Positions 7,104 through 13,909 of a stretch of DNA of 15,112 bases are shown here, piece by piece (within the stretch, counting starts at the first letter, position 1; each line of letters starts with the position of its first letter). A model generated the notes under the pieces. That model was not told where the DNA came from and searched no databases. It worked only from the letters and a program-made list of their open reading frames with translations. Origin of the DNA: Chloroflexi bacterium UBA5177 (lineage in GTDB: Bacteria > Chloroflexota > UBA5177); assembly GCA_002413265.1 (NCBI GenBank), contig DHWR01000207.1, positions 1 to 15,112 on the forward strand, written 5' to 3'. The translations under genes were made by a program, and so were the position numbers.

Positions 7104-7894
7104 GCCTCTTCCACCGGTGTGTCAGGACGGTTTCCCCACTCCTGCCAGCCGGCCGCATAGTTGGACACGTTTTCGTATCCCAGACTCTTGAGAACCAGCC
7201 AGGTGAACGTGGAACGGCTACCGGATTGGCAGTGCACTATCACGTGCTTATCCGGTGTGACACCAGCGTCCGCGTAGAGACGTTTCAGGTCTTCTGTAGA
7301 GTGCAGACGCGGGACACCCTCCGTCGACTCGAGGTTGTTGGTCCAGTCGATGTTGATGGCTCCCGGTATGTGCCCGTTCTTGCGTACTGTGTGCTGCACA
7401 CCTAGATATTCGGAAGGGTGACGAACATCGACGATCACCGTCGCCGGGTCGCTAAGCGCCTGAAGCACTTCGTCGGTGCTGGCGGCAATCCCAGGAATGG
7501 AGGTGGGAGAGCCGTAGTCCGCAGCCGGGAGGACCACCGGAGAGTAGTCGACGTCGAATCCGTCTCGTGCCCACTTGGTGATCCCGCCATCGAGCACGGA
7601 AACGGATGGGTGACCGATACCTTCGAGCAGGAAGGCGACGTGAGAAGCTGTTGGGGAAGCGCCGTCGTCGTAAAGCACCAACGGATCGCCGCGCGAGATT
7701 CCGGCCTGCCCTACTCTGGCTGAGATTGCCTCAGCCGACTCAGCTCCGGCGATCAAGAACAGTGGGAGATTGACCGCGCCGGGAACATGCCCTTGAGCGT
7801 GGAAGAACGGAGGCCGGCAGTCCATTATCACCACGTCGCCGCTCAACCGCGCCGATAGCCAGGCGGTACTGACAAAGTTTGGCGCCCTGGTCAT
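7100..7894 (-). CDS. Tandem-rhodanese sulfurtransferase (thiosulfate/3-mercaptopyruvate type)
   Basis: This is a 264-residue sulfurtransferase with two rhodanese domains. The N-terminal domain (about 5-110) has the MDCRPPFFHAQGHVPGAVN start, but the active-site loop position reads YDDGASPTA, with Asp instead of Cys, so it is structural. The C-terminal domain (about 135-260) carries VDVRHPSEYLG, GHIPGAINIDW and catalytic C222 in HCQSGSRST. This loop resembles actinobacterial SseA/CysA rather than the CRKGVT of vertebrate rhodanese. The tail GYENVSNYAAGWQEWGN is typical. The start is ATG at 7894, preceded by GGAGGTGA, a near-perfect ribosome site; an ATG seven codons earlier (7915) lacks one and falls next to the likely -10. 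It is divergent from the exonuclease and overlaps the deacetylase-like gene by four bases. The physiological sulfur donor is unknown. Confidence 0.93.
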   Translation of the reverse strand: MTRAPNFVSTAWLSARLSGDVVIMDCRPPFFHAQGHVPGAVNLPLFLIAGAESAEAISARVGQAGISRGDPLVLYDDGASPTASHVAFLLEGIGHPSVSVLDGGITKWARDGFDVDYSPVVLPAADYGSPTSIPGIAASTDEVLQALSDPATVIVDVRHPSEYLGVQHTVRKNGHIPGAINIDWTNNLESTEGVPRLHSTEDLKRLYADAGVTPDKHVIVHCQSGSRSTFTWLVLKSLGYENVSNYAAGWQEWGNRPDTPVEEA

Positions 7895-7916
7895 CCTCAC
7901 CTCCACTCCACGCATC

Positions 7917-7925
7917 TATATTTTA
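7917..7925. promoter_or_regulatory. AT-rich patch with overlapping divergent -10 candidates
   Basis: In the 72-bp gap between the sulfurtransferase and exonuclease starts, the sequence TATATTTTA reads TATATT on plus and TAAAAT on minus, giving a -10 candidate for each direction. No convincing -35 is visible for either. The minus candidate would place the transcript start about 20 bases before the chosen ATG at 7894. Confidence 0.35.
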
Positions 7926-7966
7926 CGAGCCATATGTCTGAGCGGCGGTACGACGAGGAGGCGCTA

Positions 7967-8812
7967 GTGGCGATATTACTGATCGATGGTTACAACCTCA
8001 TGTACCGGTCATTCACCAGCTTGCCTCGGTCCATCGTGGGAGCCGACAAAAAGCCGATCAACGGCGTCTACGGGCTTCTGACGTTTCTGAACTTGTCGAT
8101 ACGCCAATTCGGGACCGACAGAGTTACCTTTGCATTCGACACTCCCGGCTTCAGCACCTTTCGACACGATCTCTATCCCGACTATCAGGGCCAGAGAGGG
8201 CCGCTGGGAGGCGAACATGCGGATGATTTTGCCCGTCAGACAGTCATTCTCCAGGAGGTAGCGACGGGACTCGGCATACCGGTTGTCGCTCGGGAGCGGT
8301 TCGAAGCGGACGATTTGATCGGCTCACTGGCTGTGGCGCTGGCTGCCGAAGGTGAGCACGCCATCATCGTCTCGACGGATCGCGATCTCCTCCAGCTGAT
8401 TAGACCCGGAATTGAGATGTATTCGCCGAGCAATCCACCCCTACACGCGCGGTCTGAGGACGATGTTCGAGCCAGACTAGGCGTAAGTCCCGCGGGTGTC
8501 ACAACGTTCAAGGCGCTGGCCGGCGACGCGTCGGACAACATTCCCGGAGTTCCCGGGATAGGCGCCAAGTCCGCCTCCTCGCTGGTCGCGCAGTACGGAA
8601 CCCTCGAGAACATGTATGAGCACCTGCACGAAATGCCGCCTCGCCTGTCGACGAAGCTGTCGGAAGGGCGGGCCGAGGCCTTCCTCTTCCGACAGGTAGT
8701 GACCGTTCTGACCGACCTCGAGGTCCCGGTGGATGAAGTACGCGAAGCAAGAGCCAAAATGGCGCCCGACGACACCTCTCGCCAGATACTCAATCGATTT
8801 GGCTTCGGCTAG
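7967..8812 (+). CDS. 5'-3' exonuclease (DNA polymerase I N-terminal domain family), stand-alone
   Basis: This is a 281-residue FEN/PolI-type 5' nuclease with no polymerase domain. It likely removes flaps or RNA primers and joins in DNA repair. It opens with ILLIDGYNLMYRSF, then FAFDTPGFSTFRHDLYPDY, the metal-binding EADDLIG and STDRDLLQL blocks, and the helix-hairpin-helix region GDASDNIPGVPGIGAKSA. These are all core family motifs with acidic metal ligands intact. The start is GTG at 7967 because GAGGAGG lies five bases before it and the protein then begins directly at the family N-terminus; ATG at 7934 has no ribosome site and adds 11 unconserved residues. The stop lies three bases from the 3' end of the convergent tRNA gene. 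Stand-alone forms coexist with full PolI in many bacteria; whether this genome has PolI is not visible here. Confidence 0.95.
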   Translation: MAILLIDGYNLMYRSFTSLPRSIVGADKKPINGVYGLLTFLNLSIRQFGTDRVTFAFDTPGFSTFRHDLYPDYQGQRGPLGGEHADDFARQTVILQEVATGLGIPVVARERFEADDLIGSLAVALAAEGEHAIIVSTDRDLLQLIRPGIEMYSPSNPPLHARSEDDVRARLGVSPAGVTTFKALAGDASDNIPGVPGIGAKSASSLVAQYGTLENMYEHLHEMPPRLSTKLSEGRAEAFLFRQVVTVLTDLEVPVDEVREARAKMAPDDTSRQILNRFGFG

Positions 8813-8815
8813 GTG

Positions 8816-8892
8816 TGGTACGCCCGGAGGGATTCGAACCCCCGGCCTTCTGCTCCGCAAGCAGACGCTCTATCCAGCTGAGCTACGGGCGC
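8816..8892 (-). tRNA. tRNA-Arg (anticodon GCG)
   Basis: This is a 77-nt cloverleaf with encoded CCA. The acceptor is GCGCCCG paired with CGGGCGT (one G-U at 1-72), discriminator A. The D arm is GCTC/GAGC with loop AGCTGGATA. The anticodon stem is TCTGC/GCAGA, perfectly paired, around loop TTGCGGA, giving anticodon GCG at about 8858-8856. The variable loop is five bases, and the T arm is GGGGG/CCCTC (one G-U) with loop TTCGAAT. GCG reads CGC and CGU arginine codons. Most bacteria use ACG, deaminated to ICG, for these codons, so the anticodon is unusual. The CCA end lies three bases from the exonuclease stop, tail-to-tail. A possible -10 (TAAACT) lies about 60 bp upstream without a good -35. 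Confidence 0.96.
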
Positions 8893-8971
8893 GCGGCGGC
8901 TATCGCAGCCCTAAACATGAGTTGACGAGCCGCAACGTAGTTTACCGAATGCCCCTCGCGGCGCGGCAAGC

Positions 8972-9472
8972 TCAATTCGAGAGGGATCGCTTGACATGAT
9001 CCGAGAAGGTGCCGACGAGCGATCGAAACTCGGTCATCGAAACGCGGGCAGGATCGAGCGTGTCCACAGTTGCGATCCCCAGTACCGTATGAAGATGGAG
9101 ATAGCTCCAGTAGCTGACCAGGCCGTTTGAAGCGGTCACCGTCTCCACGGCGACATCGACATCATCCAGCTTGGTTCGAAGATGAGAAGCCTGAGCAACC
9201 TGATCAAACATATAGGTCGCCGCGTGCTCGGATTTGAAAACCAGGGCCATGAGCCCGATTTGGACGGGCACCTCCGTGTCGTCCTCTTGGGCTCGTCCGG
9301 CATACGAGCGAAAGGCTGAGCTAACGGCCGCGGCTTTGAGCATGGTGCCAAGCTCTTCCGTCTGCTTTGTTCCCCTGGAGTTTTCGAGGAAGACTCCCGG
9401 CCCGAGAGCGGTACGTGTCTCCTCGGGAGTGAGCAGAAGATTTGCCGGGTCGATTGCCACGTCGTCCTGCAT
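8972..9472 (-). CDS. Hypothetical protein, 166 aa
   Basis: I do not recognise a family. The protein is 166 residues, mixed alpha/beta in character, with no signal peptide, membrane segment or cysteine. It starts with an acidic stretch (MQDDVAIDPANLLLTPEE), then a central segment with VPVQIGLMALVFKSEHAATYMFDQV and a later hydrophobic LVSYWSYLHLHTVLGIATV. The pattern of an LLLTPEE opening followed by a 'LMALVF.S...A' strand is loosely like extracytoplasmic sensor or lipoprotein domains of Gram-positives, but this is only a resemblance. The start is ATG at 9472, with AAGAAGG about 13 bases upstream, a longer spacing than normal. A candidate promoter lies just upstream (9500-9527). It is divergent from the LppP/LprE-like lipoprotein gene with 90 bp between, and its codon use resembles its neighbours. 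Confidence 0.7.
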   Translation of the reverse strand: MQDDVAIDPANLLLTPEETRTALGPGVFLENSRGTKQTEELGTMLKAAAVSSAFRSYAGRAQEDDTEVPVQIGLMALVFKSEHAATYMFDQVAQASHLRTKLDDVDVAVETVTASNGLVSYWSYLHLHTVLGIATVDTLDPARVSMTEFRSLVGTFSDHVKRSLSN

Positions 9473-9499
9473 TGGTTCGCGATGCCTTCTTGTTTTTGG

Positions 9500-9527
9500 A
9501 TTCTATGGGGCTTTGCGGGTTGGTGAA
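9500..9527 (-). promoter_or_regulatory. Candidate promoter for the 166-aa hypothetical gene
   Basis: Reading minus, TTCACC (9527-9522) and TAGAAT (9505-9500) are separated by 16 bases and would start transcription about 20 bases before the ATG at 9472. The -10 is good, the -35 only fair. Found by eye. Confidence 0.35.
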
Positions 9528-9562
9528 CAATAGAGGAGCTCCGATCGCCGGGGGCGCTAGAG

Positions 9563-10066
9563 ATGACAGACTTCCGATTCATAGCCACAGCCTGTGCCGT
9601 CCTCGTGCTGTCGGGCTGCGGGACGAGCGGCAAGGGGCCATCTCAGGCCACGTCAATACCTACGCTTCCTCCCACCTCGACCGGCTTCAGCAGCACACAG
9701 CCTCTCTCTATTCATCTGGCCTACCTTCGAGCCAGGTCGTACACTCCCGATATCCGGCTTACGATTCGGCTGCCGCGTGATCATGATCTTTACGTGGTTC
9801 ACAGCGTTTGCACCGGCAGCGCCGATGGTCATTGCCAGGCAGTGGACGCCTTTGTGGATGGTCAACGGGCTCCCATCTTCCACAGTGAATACTCGGCCGT
9901 GCAATCACTCAAACCGATCACCGGGGGCTTTGAGGTAATCGCGCAGAGTTACAAACAGGGCGACCCCTTGTGCTGTCCATCCGGCGGCACGGTCACCGAT
10001 CGTTACGTGTGGAGCGGAGGGGCTCTCACGGAGCACGGCTCCCTGCCGAAGCAGCCGTCTGGTTAG
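9563..10066 (+). CDS. LppP/LprE-like lipoprotein
   Basis: This is a 167-residue predicted exported lipoprotein. The signal peptide has the core FIATACAVLVL and a lipobox L16-S17-G18-C19, so C19 is the likely lipidated residue. A Thr/Ser/Pro-rich linker (about 20-47) tethers a small domain. That domain has YLRARSYTPDIR, a GSADGHCQAVDAFVDG strand region and GDPLCCPSGG (about 134-143) followed by an aromatic strand (RYVWSGG). The YLRARGYTP...GSADG...GDPLCCPSGG pattern is the signature of the LppP/LprE family, best known from mycobacteria and also present in Gram-positive-like and Chloroflexota genomes. Three cysteines (C84, C95, and the CC pair) could form disulfides outside the membrane. The start is ATG at 9563 with a weak GGGGGCG upstream. 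Function is unknown in all members I know of. Its stop overlaps the stop of the convergent 58-aa gene. Confidence 0.85.
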   Translation: MTDFRFIATACAVLVLSGCGTSGKGPSQATSIPTLPPTSTGFSSTQPLSIHLAYLRARSYTPDIRLTIRLPRDHDLYVVHSVCTGSADGHCQAVDAFVDGQRAPIFHSEYSAVQSLKPITGGFEVIAQSYKQGDPLCCPSGGTVTDRYVWSGGALTEHGSLPKQPSG

Positions 10067-10239
10067 GAATTCGTCTCCCGGCTATCCGACTCTCTTACCG
10101 AAACCGACAGCGGTGCGGCGTGCTCAGTACACACCCGCACCACTGCTCCATCGTCGAGCGTCAATAGCTCCGTAGACTGGTCTAGCTGCCTTTCCGTAAT
10201 GACGTGCCCTGTGAGGCACCAATACTTCGTTTCCTTCAT
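10063..10239 (-). CDS. Small protein, 58 aa, with two Cys/His pairs
   Basis: This short reading frame fills the otherwise empty gap between the lipoprotein and tilS. It runs from ATG at 10239, with AAGGGA five bases upstream, to a TAA that overlaps the convergent lipoprotein TAG by two bases. The protein starts MKETKYWCLTGHVITERQ and has a core LTLDDGAVVRVCTEHAAPLS and a polar Ser/Glu tail. It holds C8-x3-H12 and C37-x2-H40, a spacing that could bind one zinc. About two thirds of its third codon positions are G or C, like the neighbours, and the hydrophobic/polar alternation looks protein-like. I do not recognise a family. A TAGAAT at 10292-10287 on minus is a possible -10. The call rests on the ribosome site, codon use and fit to the gap. 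Confidence 0.55.
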   Translation of the reverse strand: MKETKYWCLTGHVITERQLDQSTELLTLDDGAVVRVCTEHAAPLSVSVRESDSRETNS

Positions 10240-10293
10240 GACATCCCTTGAAGCAGCCCCCGTTTTTGATCAGGCACAGTAGGTGGATTCTAA

Positions 10294-11715
10294 ATGGATA
10301 CGGGCAATCTGGATGCTCGGTCGACCATAGACGACGCCTGCCACGCCCTCCCCGCGCCGTCAAAAAGCAGGTTGCTTGTAGCCGTGTCGGGTGGACCCGA
10401 TTCCGTAGCATTATTGCGCGCGCTGGTCCGGGTCGCTCCGGATCATGGGTGGCAGCTGCGAGTCTGTCACGTCAACCATCACCTGAGGGGGGAGCACTCG
10501 GACGCAGACGAAGCGTTTGTTCGAGAGCTTGCCGAACTGCTCGCTCTCTCGATAGACGTCCGCAGCATTTCGACGGTCGAATATGCTGCCGGCAACCGCC
10601 TCTCGACCGAGACCGCGGCCAGGGAGCTCCGGCACGAGGCGCTTGGTCATGCCTTGCGCGAATGGCCGGGCGACGCCATCGTCATGGCTCACACCAAGAA
10701 CGACCAGGCTGAGACACTACTGTTGCACCTGCTGCGAGGGTCGGGACTTGAAGGGCTTGGCGGCATGCGGGCCGCCAGCTCGCAACTTTTGCGCCCGCTT
10801 CTCGCTATCGACAGACCGACGGTTATTCGAGCTCTGCAGGCCGACCGACAGGGTTACCGAGTGGACTCGAGCAATGCGGAAGACGATAACGCGCGCGGAA
10901 GACTGCGAAAGCACATCATTCCCAGTCTCCAAGTGCTTCAGCATGACCCCGTGGAGGTCCTAGCCCGTTCCGCGCTTCTCCTACAAGACGATGCCGATTT
11001 ACTGGCAGCCGAAACTCACGCGGCTCTGAACAGCCTGCAGATCAGGAGTGGCGACTTCGGGCTGACTCTCGACCGAGCGTCGCTGAATGCGCTGCATCCA
11101 TCGCTTCGTCGCTCGGTTCTTAGAGCCGCCGTTCGACAGGTGCGTGGCGACCTCTTGGATGTAACCGAAGATCAAATCAATTCACTGAGTTCGAGGCTCG
11201 AGAAGGGTGAGGGCTCGCCAGGTTCGGCCTTGCGACTGCCTGGGCGAATCGCCGTGGTTTGGGAGCGGCTGAAGGTGACGTTGGTGCCGGGACCTGCACA
11301 GCTGCCGGAGCCGCCGGCCGAAGAGTCACTTACGATTCCGGGGCGGGTCGAGCTGGCGACCGGGACCCTTCGCGGCGAAATTCTCAACGACGCTGCACCC
11401 GCCGAGGTCGCCAGAATGCTTGAAGTGTGCGGTCCGGACCACGCACTGCTCGACGCCGACGCCCTGAAAGGGCCCCTGACAGCCGGCCCGCGCCGGCCCG
11501 GCGACCGCTTTCGGCCGCTAGGACTTCAAGGAACAAAGAAAGTTCAGGATCTCTTCGTCGACCGTAACGTTCCCCGCGACGAGAGAGAAAGAAGAGTGAT
11601 CGTCAGAAATGCCGAGCACATCGTCTGGATACCCGGCGAAGGAGTCGACGAGCGTGTGGCAATTCGGGCGTCCTCGCAGCGCCTCGCGCACCTGGCGTTC
11701 TGGCCAAAATCCTAG
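10294..11715 (+). CDS. tilS: tRNA(Ile)-lysidine synthase
   Basis: TilS converts C34 of the CAU-anticodon tRNA-Ile to lysidine using ATP, so that AUA is read as isoleucine; it acts in the cytosol. The 473-residue protein has the PP-loop SGGPDS at residues 32-37, the CHVNHHLRG strand-loop, the HTKNDQAETLLLHLLRGSGLEGLGG block and the D-x-SN...RGRLRKHIIP motif of the N-terminal ATPase domain. A helical middle region follows, then the small C-terminal TilS_C domain (RPGDRFRPLG...KKVQDLFVDRNVPRDER...WIPGEGVDERV). This is the long three-domain form. The start is ATG at 10294, with AGGTGG eight bases upstream. It precedes ftsH in the common tilS-(hpt)-ftsH order, with hpt absent. The neighbouring ftsH appears to have its own promoter candidate. 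Confidence 0.96.
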   Translation: MDTGNLDARSTIDDACHALPAPSKSRLLVAVSGGPDSVALLRALVRVAPDHGWQLRVCHVNHHLRGEHSDADEAFVRELAELLALSIDVRSISTVEYAAGNRLSTETAARELRHEALGHALREWPGDAIVMAHTKNDQAETLLLHLLRGSGLEGLGGMRAASSQLLRPLLAIDRPTVIRALQADRQGYRVDSSNAEDDNARGRLRKHIIPSLQVLQHDPVEVLARSALLLQDDADLLAAETHAALNSLQIRSGDFGLTLDRASLNALHPSLRRSVLRAAVRQVRGDLLDVTEDQINSLSSRLEKGEGSPGSALRLPGRIAVVWERLKVTLVPGPAQLPEPPAEESLTIPGRVELATGTLRGEILNDAAPAEVARMLEVCGPDHALLDADALKGPLTAGPRRPGDRFRPLGLQGTKKVQDLFVDRNVPRDERERRVIVRNAEHIVWIPGEGVDERVAIRASSQRLAHLAFWPKS

Positions 11716-11723
11716 AGACCCCG

Positions 11724-11732
11724 TGCTAGAAT
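11724..11732 (+). promoter_or_regulatory. Extended -10 promoter candidate for ftsH
   Basis: TG-C-TAGAAT lies 9 bases after the tilS stop and about 80 bases before the ftsH start. It matches an extended -10 element, which can work without a strong -35; none is obvious upstream. Transcription would begin near 11739, just before the hairpin at 11745. Confidence 0.35.
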
Positions 11733-11744
11733 GCGGCGTATTTC

Positions 11745-11761
11745 AAGGGCTTTTTGCCCTT
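11745..11761 (+). terminator. Stem-loop with U-rich tail in the tilS-ftsH gap
   Basis: AAGGGC-TTTTT-GCCCTT is a six-bp perfect stem with a five-T loop, followed by TTCTC, 50 bases before the ftsH ATG. It could be a weak terminator for tilS or a leader attenuator, because it lies downstream of the candidate ftsH promoter. The stem is short, so either role is tentative. Confidence 0.3.
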
Positions 11762-11810
11762 TTCTCATCGGTCTACGGACCCTCGTCGCCCCATCTGGAG
11801 CATTTCCTTC

Positions 11811-13694
11811 ATGGACGCTAAATGGTTCCGAAACAGCTTCTTATGGCTGCTGGTCATGGTCTTCGTTCTCGCGATCGCCTTTCAGGTGTTTCGCAACAAC
11901 AACTCGACCACGAAGAACATCCCTGCCACCGGAGCTCGCAACAGTCTCGTGGCCGACATCAACAAAGACCTTAACAGCGCACGTCCCAGAAACATCAAGC
12001 TCACTCAGAGCTCCGACACGGTCACGATGCAGATCGGCACCAGCACGATCAAGTATCAGACCAACATCGGCAGTGTTCTAGACGTCACCCAGTTTCTTTC
12101 CGTGCTAGGCGTGAACACGAAGAACGGCAGATTCACACGTTACGTGAGTGTGAACCACGAATCTCCGAGTCAGCTTGGCAACATCATCGCCACCCTCGCC
12201 AGCTTCCTTCCGCTACTGATTTTTGGTGCATTGATCATCTTCATGATGCGACAGGCTCAGGGGAGCAACAACCAGGCGTTGTCGTTTGGCAAGAGTCGGG
12301 CTCGCATGTTCGCGGGCAACCGTCCGACGATCACATTCGCTGATGTTGCGGGCGTGGAGGAGGCGAAGCAAGAGCTGGCCGAGGTCGTCGAATTCCTCAA
12401 GTATCCAGACAAGTTCGCGGCCCTGGGGGCCAGAATACCTCGGGGCGTCCTGCTTGTCGGGCCGCCCGGGACCGGGAAGACGCTCCTCTCGCGCGCGGTT
12501 GCCGGCGAAGCAGGCGTACCCTTCTTTTCCATCAGTGGCTCAGAGTTCGTAGAGATGTTCGTGGGCGTGGGCGCCAGCCGGGTTCGTGATCTTTTCGATC
12601 AAGCCAAGCGGAATGCGCCCTGCATCGTATTCGTGGATGAGATCGACGCCGTGGGAAGGCAGCGTGGGGCGGGCCTCGGCGGGAGCCACGACGAACGCGA
12701 GCAGACCCTCAACCAGATACTCGTCGAGATGGACGGGTTCGACACCAACACAAATGTGATCGTTATCGCGGCCACCAACAGGCCCGACGTCCTCGACCCA
12801 GCTCTTCTGCGGCCCGGTCGATTTGACCGCCAGGTAGTGCTGGACAACCCAGACATCCGCGGCCGGAACCAAGTGCTCGAGGTCCATGCACGAGGGAAGC
12901 CGTTCGAAAAGAGCGTCAATCTCGGCACGCTGGCCAAACAGACACCAGGCTTCAGCGGTGCCGATCTAGCAAATCTCTTGAATGAAGCCGCGATCCTTGC
13001 TGCTCGACGCAACAAGAAGGCCATAGGCATGCAGGAGCTGGAGGAAGCCATCGATCGGGTGATCTCGGGGCCGGAGCGCAAGAGCCGAATTATCAGTGAG
13101 CGCGAGAAGGCCATCACGGCCTACCACGAGGTAGGTCATGCTCTGGTGGCTCGCATGCTCTCCAACCTCGATCCAGTTCACAAGATTACGATCGTCGCGC
13201 GCGGTCTCGCGGGAGGCTACACGCGGCTCCTTCCCACCGAGGATCGCTACCTTTACACCAAGTCTCAATTCGAAGAGACTCTGGCCTTCGCGCTGGGCGG
13301 ACATGCCGCGGAGCAATTGATCTTCGGCGAGGTTACTACCGGCGCATCCAACGACATCGAGCGCGCGACGAGCCTGGCGCGCCAGATGGTGACGCAGTAC
13401 GGAATGAGCGAGAAGCTAGGTCCCGTCATGCTGGGCAAGAAGGACGAGCTCGTCTTCCTTGGTCGCGAGATCGGGGAACAGCGCAACTACAGCGAAGCCG
13501 TTGCGCAAGAAATCGATAACGAGGTGCGCGGCCTTCTCAACCGCGCCTACAGTACCGCTCGCGAGATTTTGATCAAGCACAAGGACAAGCTCATCACTGT
13601 CTCTGAAAAGCTCATGCAGCTGGAGACGATCGAGGGCAACGTGTTTGACGAGATCATGGGCATTGCCCAGGCGGCCACCGTCTACACGACCTAG
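11811..13694 (+). CDS. ftsH: ATP-dependent zinc metalloprotease FtsH
   Basis: This is the membrane-anchored AAA+ protease that degrades damaged membrane proteins and short-lived regulators. At 627 residues it is full length. TM1 is at about 8-24, an external domain at 28-120 and TM2 at 122-146. The AAA module has Walker A GPPGTGKT (217-224), Walker B IVFVDEID, the FVG pore loop and the second region of homology [19 protein letters not shown]. The M41 protease domain has zinc motif HEVGH (H439, H443) and the distal [11 protein letters not shown] with the third-ligand Asp. [17 protein letters not shown] differs slightly from the usual GGYTMFLPxED. The C-terminus is short. The ATG at 11811 is preferred over 11754 because translation then begins [12 protein letters not shown], directly at TM1; GGAG lies ten bases upstream. 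A strong hairpin follows the stop. Confidence 0.98.
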   Translation: MDAKWFRNSFLWLLVMVFVLAIAFQVFRNNNSTTKNIPATGARNSLVADINKDLNSARPRNIKLTQSSDTVTMQIGTSTIKYQTNIGSVLDVTQFLSVLGVNTKNGRFTRYVSVNHESPSQLGNIIATLASFLPLLIFGALIIFMMRQAQGSNNQALSFGKSRARMFAGNRPTITFADVAGVEEAKQELAEVVEFLKYPDKFAALGARIPRGVLLVGPPGTGKTLLSRAVAGEAGVPFFSISGSEFVEMFVGVGASRVRDLFDQAKRNAPCIVFVDEIDAVGRQRGAGLGGSHDEREQTLNQILVEMDGFDTNTNVIVIAATNRPDVLDPALLRPGRFDRQVVLDNPDIRGRNQVLEVHARGKPFEKSVNLGTLAKQTPGFSGADLANLLNEAAILAARRNKKAIGMQELEEAIDRVISGPERKSRIISEREKAITAYHEVGHALVARMLSNLDPVHKITIVARGLAGGYTRLLPTEDRYLYTKSQFEETLAFALGGHAAEQLIFGEVTTGASNDIERATSLARQMVTQYGMSEKLGPVMLGKKDELVFLGREIGEQRNYSEAVAQEIDNEVRGLLNRAYSTAREILIKHKDKLITVSEKLMQLETIEGNVFDEIMGIAQAATVYTT

Positions 13695-13698
13695 TTGG

Positions 13699-13728
13699 TT
13701 GGGCCCCGGCCATCGTGCCGGGGCCCAA
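13699..13728 (+). terminator. Strong GC hairpin after ftsH
   Basis: A perfect 12-bp inverted repeat (TTGGGCCCCGGC / GCCGGGGCCCAA) with a six-base loop starts four bases after the ftsH stop. It has no T-tract on plus, being followed by AACC, so it is not a textbook intrinsic terminator. It could end transcription from either side or stabilise the ftsH 3' end. Confidence 0.6.
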
Positions 13729-13748
13729 AACCTCTTCGGAAGGGTCGT

Positions 13749-13909
13749 ATGCCAGACGCCAGGACACCGAGGTTCCCTCTTCTGCATGAGGTCGGGAACG
13801 GCGAAACCGCCGACGTCTACTTCCTTGGGAGATCGACGGTATAGCGGTTGCCATACGCGGCCGCGTGCCCGGCATGCAGCATAACGAGCGCTTGAGGCGT
13901 CTGATCTAG
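13749..13909 (+). pseudogene. Possible frame-broken gene remnant, or short ORF, between ftsH and the TrkA-N gene
   Basis: An ATG at 13749 with GGAAGGG six bases upstream opens a 31-codon frame ending MPDA...LLHEVGNGETADVYFLGRSTV at TAG 13842-13844. The -1 frame is then open and protein-like from about 13811 to TAG at 13907-13909 (EIDGIAVAIRGRVPG followed by MQHNERLRRLI), so the two together look like one coding segment interrupted by a frameshift. The phrase 'G-x-T-x-DVYF' followed by 'ID..xVA' vaguely recalls the N-terminus of nicotinate phosphoribosyltransferase, but the match is short. Its last stop overlaps the convergent TrkA-N stop. It may instead be a non-coding 3' region; no tRNA or riboswitch fold that I know of is visible. 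Confidence 0.2.

Noticed and set aside
8733..8999. 88-aa plus-strand frame reading GGIRTPGLLLRKQTLYPAELRA
   Set aside because: It is the antisense translation of the tRNA-Arg gene, a well-known spurious protein pattern.
10124..10411. 95-aa minus-strand frame upstream of and inside tilS
   Set aside because: It overlaps the N-terminus of tilS and the better-supported 58-aa gene, has no ribosome site, and is Arg/Cys-rich off-frame sequence.
13729..13905. A riboswitch or small RNA between ftsH and the TrkA-N gene
   Set aside because: I looked for TPP, SAM, glycine, cobalamin and cyclic-di-GMP consensus elements and saw none; only a short GGCG-AAA-CCGCC-like hairpin is present.
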